A stretch of 10,745 bases of DNA, taken from the NCBI GenBank assembly GCA_937915475.1, contig CALGIR010000279.1:1-10745 (forward strand). The letters run 5' to 3'. Each line of letters begins with the position of its first letter. Positions within the stretch are counted from its first letter, which is position 1. This DNA is from an uncultured Bacteroidales bacterium. Lineage in GTDB: Bacteria > Bacteroidota > Bacteroidia > Bacteroidales > Tenuifilaceae. Made by a program: the position numbers and the translations under genes. Below the pieces are notes generated by a model. The model searched no databases, was not told the origin of the DNA, and saw only the letters and a list, made by a program, of their open reading frames with translations. This document shows positions 7,760 to 10,745 of the stretch, piece after piece.

Positions 7760-7779
7760 GTTTGTTAACGTTAACTAAC
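7760..7779. promoter_or_regulatory. Palindromic operator upstream of the RND gene (probable TetR site)
   Basis: A 20-bp imperfect palindrome, GTTTGT, TAACGTTA, ACTAAC, with one mismatch between the 6-bp arms and a fully palindromic 8-bp centre. It ends 8 bp before the RND ATG and matches the site at 8773-8792 at 16 of 20 positions. Size and symmetry fit a TetR-family dimer site. A loose -7-like TAAGTTAG (7775-7782, minus strand) overlaps its edge, so binding would block either the start point or the promoter. Confidence 0.7.
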
Positions 7780-7795
7780 TTAGTTGGTCTAAAAA

Positions 7796-7824
7796 AAACA
7801 TATTGAATTTATATCGATATGTTT
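7796..7824. repeat. Inverted repeat in the leader of the RND gene
   Basis: AAACATAT at 7796-7803 and ATATGTTT at 7817-7824 form a perfect 8-bp inverted repeat with a 13-bp AT-rich spacer. It overlaps the only other -7-like element before the RND gene (TATGTTTT, minus strand, 7795-7802). It could be a second regulator site or just AT-rich symmetry. Confidence 0.45.
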
Positions 7825-7839
7825 CTTGATCCTATTACA

Positions 7840-7870
7840 AAAGCCTTGCGTTTTTTAAGTTGTAGGCTTT
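7840..7870 (-). terminator. Weak hairpin after the TetR gene
   Basis: AAAGCCT (7840-7846) pairs with AGGCTTT (7864-7870) across a 17-nt loop, about 70 bp after the TetR stop codon. The T tract that follows on the minus strand is only TTTTG, so termination is likely partial. Some transcription from the TetR promoter may read into the RND cluster. Confidence 0.3.
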
Positions 7871-7874
7871 AATC

Positions 7875-7900
7875 ACCAGTATTGTTGCTGGTTTTTTTTT
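7875..7900 (+). terminator. Small hairpin with a nine-T tail on the plus strand
   Basis: ACCAG (7875-7879) pairs with CTGGT (7888-7892), followed by an unbroken T run to 7900. It has the shape of a plus-strand intrinsic terminator, yet no plus-strand gene lies upstream of it. It could end an antisense transcript or be incidental. Confidence 0.3.
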
Positions 7901-7941
7901 AGTCTTTAATTTTCATGGTTATTGAGTTTTAGTTGATTTGA

Positions 7942-8523
7942 TTATCTGATTTCGATAAGGTTTTTTATGGTGTTAAAAAGTTTGCTAACCTCTTCGCTGT
8001 GGTTGAACGATTTATCGCCCATCTGCCATCTTTTTACCATCATCCTCAATGAACCTAAAATTATAAGCGTTAGGTATTTTGATTCAATCTCAGCTTTTAT
8101 TTCGCCTCTAGCTTGCCCCTCAGCAACAATAGCCTTTATAACTCCGCTATTGCGATCCATAATGTCAGTAATCCTTTCCTGTAGAATAGGTTCATTCCGA
8201 AAAATCTCCTCAGAGAAAATCACATTTACTAGAGAAGGGGTCTTCTCAAAGGCATTAAAGTGACCTTGAAATATTTTTTCGATTCGGACAAGGGAACTGT
8301 CCGACTCATTGACCTGTTTTACAAACAACGACTCACTCCGAGATTTAAAGTAGTCGAGAATTGCTAGCAGTATACTAATCTTATTCTCGTAATGCCTATA
8401 TATTGCAGGTTCGCTTATGCCAATCTTTTTTGCAAGGTTTTTTATTGTAAATCCTTGTATTCCGGTGGTTGAGATTAACTCCAGCGACACATCAATTATT
8501 TCCTGTTGACGGGCGGTTAGCAT
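7942..8523 (-). CDS. TetR/AcrR-family transcriptional regulator
   Basis: 193 residues from the ATG at 8523. The N-terminus is a typical TetR DNA-binding domain: MLTARQQEIIDVSLELIS, GFTIKNLAKKIGISEPAIYRHY with the helix-turn-helix at about 24-45, then ENKISILLAIL. The C-terminal half is a helical ligand-binding and dimer domain that cannot be assigned to a subfamily by eye. The frame could be extended to a GTG at 8550, but that overlaps the upstream gene. The ATG lies 4 nt after the upstream stop, which is a coupled arrangement. The TetR gene and its small membrane partner are expressed from the promoter at 8769-8799, which contains a palindrome repeated before the RND gene. It is therefore probably a self-regulating repressor of the lipid-export cluster, released by a hydrophobic ligand (inference). 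Confidence 0.92.
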   Translation of the reverse strand: MLTARQQEIIDVSLELISTTGIQGFTIKNLAKKIGISEPAIYRHYENKISILLAILDYFKSRSESLFVKQVNESDSSLVRIEKIFQGHFNAFEKTPSLVNVIFSEEIFRNEPILQERITDIMDRNSGVIKAIVAEGQARGEIKAEIESKYLTLIILGSLRMMVKRWQMGDKSFNHSEEVSKLFNTIKNLIEIR

Positions 8524-8527
8524 GATA

Positions 8528-8737
8528 TTAACTTTTTTGCCTTTCAGCACGTTTATTCATAATCATATTAGTAACAGCAAAAACAATGAACAGTACTCCA
8601 AGCCATACGTGCAGATGAACTAGCAAAAAGTTTTTTGGGGTTTGGGTACTAATATAAAAATAGAAGAGGGGGATTGAGGTAAGAATAGTTCCAATAAACC
8701 CTATCATTCTAACTACTGATATAATTTTCATTTTCAT
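8528..8737 (-). CDS. Small two-helix membrane protein, first gene of the TetR operon
   Basis: 69 residues, family not recognised. Two hydrophobic segments (about 8-28 and 39-60) are separated by a short loop (STQTPKNFLLVH), and the protein ends in a basic tail (NKRAERQKS), which suggests that tail is cytoplasmic. It begins with two possible starts, M1 at 8737 and M3 at 8731. The stop lies 4 nt before the TetR ATG, so the two are translated together. Small membrane proteins of this kind next to a regulator often act as sensors or accessory subunits of a transporter, but nothing in the sequence proves this. Reality of the gene is supported by its position directly behind a near-consensus promoter and by the tight junction with TetR. 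Confidence 0.75.
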   Translation of the reverse strand: MKMKIISVVRMIGFIGTILTSIPLFYFYISTQTPKNFLLVHLHVWLGVLFIVFAVTNMIMNKRAERQKS

Positions 8738-8768
8738 AAGTTTTAGTTACGGTAATTATTATAACGCA

Positions 8769-8799
8769 CAAAGTTAGTTTATGTTCACTAACTAACAAA
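8769..8799 (-). promoter_or_regulatory. Bacteroidota-type promoter of the small membrane gene and TetR
   Basis: Read on the minus strand: TTTG (8796-8799), exactly 19 bp, then TAACTTTG (8769-8776). This fits the TTTG / TAnnTTTG consensus of Bacteroidota housekeeping promoters. The start of transcription would fall near 8762, giving a short leader of about 25 nt before the ATG at 8737. Confidence 0.75.
8773..8792. promoter_or_regulatory. Palindromic operator inside the TetR promoter
   Basis: GTTAGT and ACTAAC are perfect 6-bp inverted arms around an 8-bp centre (TTATGTTC). The site lies in the spacer and overlaps the first bases of the -7 element, so a bound dimer would occlude RNA polymerase. 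It resembles the site at 7760-7779 at 16 of 20 positions, indicating one protein for both. Confidence 0.75.
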
Positions 8800-8895
8800 T
8801 ATTTTCAATGTTTTTTTTTGACTAGTCTTCGTTTATTTATGGTTAGCTAATCATTTTTGTTTACAGACGTGCATTTTAGTTTGATTAGGTTTGCT

Positions 8896-8926
8896 GTTGT
8901 TTTTAAAATGAGATTTAATATATTTG
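8896..8926 (+). promoter_or_regulatory. Bacteroidota-type promoter of the secreted protein gene
   Basis: GTTG (8896-8899), exactly 19 bp, then TATATTTG (8919-8926), a full match to TAnnTTTG. The leader to the ATG at 8950 would be under 20 nt. No copy of the TetR palindrome overlaps it. Confidence 0.7.
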
Positions 8927-8949
8927 CACACCTAAAAAATTGATTTACA

Positions 8950-9585
8950 ATGCACCTAAAAAAAATTATCACAACAATCCTCTACTTCTTTATCCATGGT
9001 AAGATCCTTGTTATGGCTACAAGCGCAGCAGGCTTTTTTGTTAATGATACATTTGACAGTAGCGTTGCCATCTGTTCCCAAACACTTGAATTTAATGCAG
9101 ATATGCAAAGCCCAACCACTAGCGATAAGTTGCTGCTAATGAGTGGAGAGGATATGGTTTGTGAGGTAAAGCGTGTGTCGGACAAATTTGTGTTTTATAC
9201 AAAGCCTGGCAGTAAGGATATGGAATGGATTGATAGAAGACTGGTGAAAACAATCTTCTACCAGAACGGTGTTGTAGATGATTTAACCGAGAAGGAGACC
9301 AAAGAGAAGTTACCAAAAGATTGGAAAGAGGTTACCATAACCAAGAATCCTGAGGATGTTGCAGGTATGGTTAAGGTTAGTGAGATTGTGGTCAAGCACG
9401 TAGCCTCAACTCGGCAGCATTACTTTAAACCCAATACGCTTGAGTCGAGTGCCGAGATTGTGGTAAGGCGCAACGCTGCCCAAAAGGATGCCGATTTTGT
9501 TTTGGTGCTTAAGGTTGAGCACCATAGACCCTATGGCGACCCGCCGGTTGTTACCATTATTGGCGAAGCTTATAAAAAACAGTAG
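8950..9585 (+). CDS. Secreted or periplasmic protein of unknown function
   Basis: 211 residues; the family has no name I can give. The N-terminus (MHLKKIITTILYFFIHGKIL, then VMATSAAG) is a signal peptide or membrane anchor, with cleavage plausible after A26 or A27. Residues about 64-106 follow a pattern often seen in Bacteroidota envelope proteins: MSGEDMVCEVKRVSDKFVFY, then IDRRLVKTIFYQNG, a small beta unit where a setting is followed by a 'V..I.Y.NG' strand. The second half (KNPEDVAGMVKV, then SAEIVVRRNAAQKDADFVLV and VTIIGEAYKK) looks like a second alpha/beta unit. The gene is divergent from the TetR operon, has its own consensus-like promoter, and converges on the acyltransferase with 2 bp between stops. 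Nothing ties it firmly to lipid export. Confidence 0.85.
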   Translation: MHLKKIITTILYFFIHGKILVMATSAAGFFVNDTFDSSVAICSQTLEFNADMQSPTTSDKLLLMSGEDMVCEVKRVSDKFVFYTKPGSKDMEWIDRRLVKTIFYQNGVVDDLTEKETKEKLPKDWKEVTITKNPEDVAGMVKVSEIVVKHVASTRQHYFKPNTLESSAEIVVRRNAAQKDADFVLVLKVEHHRPYGDPPVVTIIGEAYKKQ

Positions 9586-9599
9586 TCCTATTTCGCCAA
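9560..9599. terminator. Inverted repeat spanning the convergent gene ends
   Basis: TTGGCGAA (9560-9567) and TTCGCCAA (9592-9599) form a perfect 8-bp stem with a 24-nt loop that contains both stop codons. Its place between convergent genes suggests a two-way terminator, but there is no T tract after either arm, so this remains tentative. Confidence 0.4.
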
Positions 9600-10745
9600 G
9601 GGCTTCATATACTCATCTTCATCAGTAAATTCACTGACATCAAACATTTGGCGAGTTATATCTCTTTGTAACTCATTTAAACGTGTAAGCCTTTTGGGTG
9701 AGAAGATGGCGATTCTTAGCTCTTTTGCCCAAGCCCAGAGTTTTGTACTCCATCCCTTGTAAATAAAGAAAAAGTATACTGAAAGTGGCAAAGAAACGGT
9801 ATAAGCCAATGTGAGAAGTAGGCTTTTTGTGATAATTGCAAAAGCAGCTACTTGTATTAAATGAAAAATTGGGATAAGAATAAGCCCGATAACAAACCTT
9901 ACGCTACTTAAAAACTGTTTGTCCTTAAACTTCTTGCTTATTAATTTAGCCCCACTTATTGGCACAAGGTTGTTGACAAATGAGTACAAATGTAGAGGGG
10001 AAAGAACCAGAAGTAAAATCGCAAGCGGAAAGAAAGACCATTTACTCCTTTTACTCATTGGGTATGTATTCGAGGTGAGGCCTCGGCGATTGAGCAGTAG
10101 GTTGTATTCAAGGGTATCGGCGGCAAGTAGCAGAAAATTGTCAAAGTTGCACTGCCTGAACTTGTCTAACTTAGCAATAATCAATTTTTGGGTGGTAAAT
10201 TGGTTGCTATGGTTGTCCTTTATGCTATTACTTCGGTTGTATATCTTGGTAAACATGTCCAGAAGTATCTTGTAAACGATATAGTACTTCTCGTCTTCAA
10301 TGTGAATCATCTCAGGCTTAAGCCCTCTTTCAACGAGGTCAATTAGAAGCCTATGTGCCTTGGCCGGATTTTTTCCATGAAGCGTCATCAAAGGTCTAAC
10401 AGAAATTGGAGTGCCATATCTTATTAATAAACCGCTTCGGACCTTAATGTAATCTGTGTAGTCAATCCCTACGGGCACAATGTGGATATCTAATTCGCCA
10501 TCGAATGAGTTTTCGGCCTGTAGGGCAATTCGGGCAATGCCCTTTTTTAGTGGACGTAACTGCTTTTTATCTCCGTGATTTCCCTCCGGTAGAATTACTA
10601 ATCCGTTCCTATTGCTAATTACATCAACGGTTTTATTGAAAACATCATCATTTTTTTGAAGATTCTCATAACCATCGCGAATGCGAAAAATGGGGAGTAT
10701 TTTAAGGAAGGTGAGTATTTTGCTAATCAGAGGGTTTTTAAAGAT
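9588..10745 (-). CDS. PlsC-type glycerolipid acyltransferase with membrane extension, 5' end outside window
   Basis: The frame stays open from the window edge (10745) to the stop at 9588, giving 385 residues without the N-terminus. Visible acyltransferase blocks are IFRIRDG (block II, residues 19-25), LPEGNHGDKK (block III, 52-61, in place of the usual FPEGTRS) and IVPVGIDY (block IV, 89-96). The catalytic H-x4-D block lies beyond the edge. A GTG at 10478 would cut through block IV and is not a real start. The enzyme should transfer an acyl chain to a lysophosphatidate-like acceptor at the inner membrane. After about residue 115 comes a long extension: a helical stretch, then hydrophobic segments at about 236-257, 281-306 and 308-329, and an acidic tail. 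Ordinary PlsC is about 240 residues long, so this is an extended Bacteroidota type. Co-regulation with the export cluster is not shown. Confidence 0.88.
   Translation of the reverse strand: MFKNPLISKILTFLKILPIFRIRDGYENLQKNDDVFNKTVDVISNRNGLVILPEGNHGDKKQLRPLKKGIARIALQAENSFDGELDIHIVPVGIDYTDYIKVRSGLLIRYGTPISVRPLMTLHGKNPAKAHRLLIDLVERGLKPEMIHIEDEKYYIVYKILLDMFTKIYNRSNSIKDNHSNQFTTQKLIIAKLDKFRQCNFDNFLLLAADTLEYNLLLNRRGLTSNTYPMSKRSKWSFFPLAILLLVLSPLHLYSFVNNLVPISGAKLISKKFKDKQFLSSVRFVIGLILIPIFHLIQVAAFAIITKSLLLTLAYTVSLPLSVYFFFIYKGWSTKLWAWAKELRIAIFSPKRLTRLNELQRDITRQMFDVSEFTDEDEYMKPLAK

Larger units (their letters stand above)
8738..8949. other. Divergent intergenic region with two promoters
   Basis: This 212-bp AT-rich gap separates the TetR operon from the plus-strand secreted protein gene. 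It holds the TetR promoter with its operator (8769-8799) and the opposite promoter (8896-8926), about 96 bp apart. The stretch between contains a T run (8811-8819) and no further symmetry that I can support. Confidence 0.6.

Noticed and set aside
8524..8550. Upstream GTG start for the TetR gene
   Set aside because: It would overlap the small membrane gene by 23 bp and adds nine residues not typical of TetR proteins. The ATG at 8523, 4 nt after the upstream stop, is the better start.
8896..8926. Direct TetR control of the divergent secreted protein gene
   Set aside because: The operator at 8773-8792 is over 100 bp from this promoter and no copy of the palindrome overlaps it.
10476..10478. GTG as start of the acyltransferase
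   Set aside because: The frame stays open to the window edge and encodes acyltransferase blocks II and III upstream. This GTG is the valine inside block IV.

Overview
The window looks like chromosomal DNA of a member of the Bacteroidota, probably a Bacteroidales-type marine or anaerobic lineage. The reasons are AT-rich intergenic DNA, two upstream regions carrying the Bacteroidota promoter pattern (TTG or TTTG, 19 bp, TAnnTTTG), a carboxypeptidase-regulatory-domain protein, a LolA-like protein of the Bacteroidota type, and a glycerolipid acyltransferase with a long membrane extension. I see no tRNA, rRNA, CRISPR array, insertion sequence or phage gene. The genus assignment is inference.

Layout. 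Positions 1-861 (minus) hold the 5' part of a secreted carboxypeptidase-regulatory-like protein. Positions 946-975 form an intrinsic terminator. Upstream of it, all on the minus strand, lies a compact cluster read from 7751 down to 1000. Its order is MMPL-type RND exporter, outer-membrane phospholipase A-like barrel, calcineurin-type phosphoesterase lipoprotein, unknown small barrel, LolA-like periplasmic protein, and DUF1302-like barrel. Upstream again (8737-7942, minus) are a two-helix membrane peptide and a TetR-family regulator. A divergent plus-strand gene for a secreted protein of unknown function (8950-9585) converges on a membrane-bound lysophospholipid-type acyltransferase (9588-10745, minus, start outside the window).

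How it may work. The six-gene cluster has the parts expected of a lipid export and remodelling pathway across the envelope: an inner-membrane lipid pump, a periplasmic LolA-fold carrier, outer-membrane barrels, an outer-membrane enzyme carrying the OMPLA signature H-x-S-N-G, and a lipid-anchored phosphoesterase. The TetR gene probably controls it. Two closely related 20-bp palindromes (GTTAGT, 8 bp, ACTAAC), found only upstream of the RND gene (7760-7779) and upstream of the small membrane gene plus TetR pair (8773-8792), match each other at 16 of 20 positions. The second sits precisely between the -33 and -7 elements of a near-ideal promoter. This argues for an autoregulated lipid-stress or lipid-homeostasis regulon. 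The substrate, and the coupling of hydrolysis to export, are inference.
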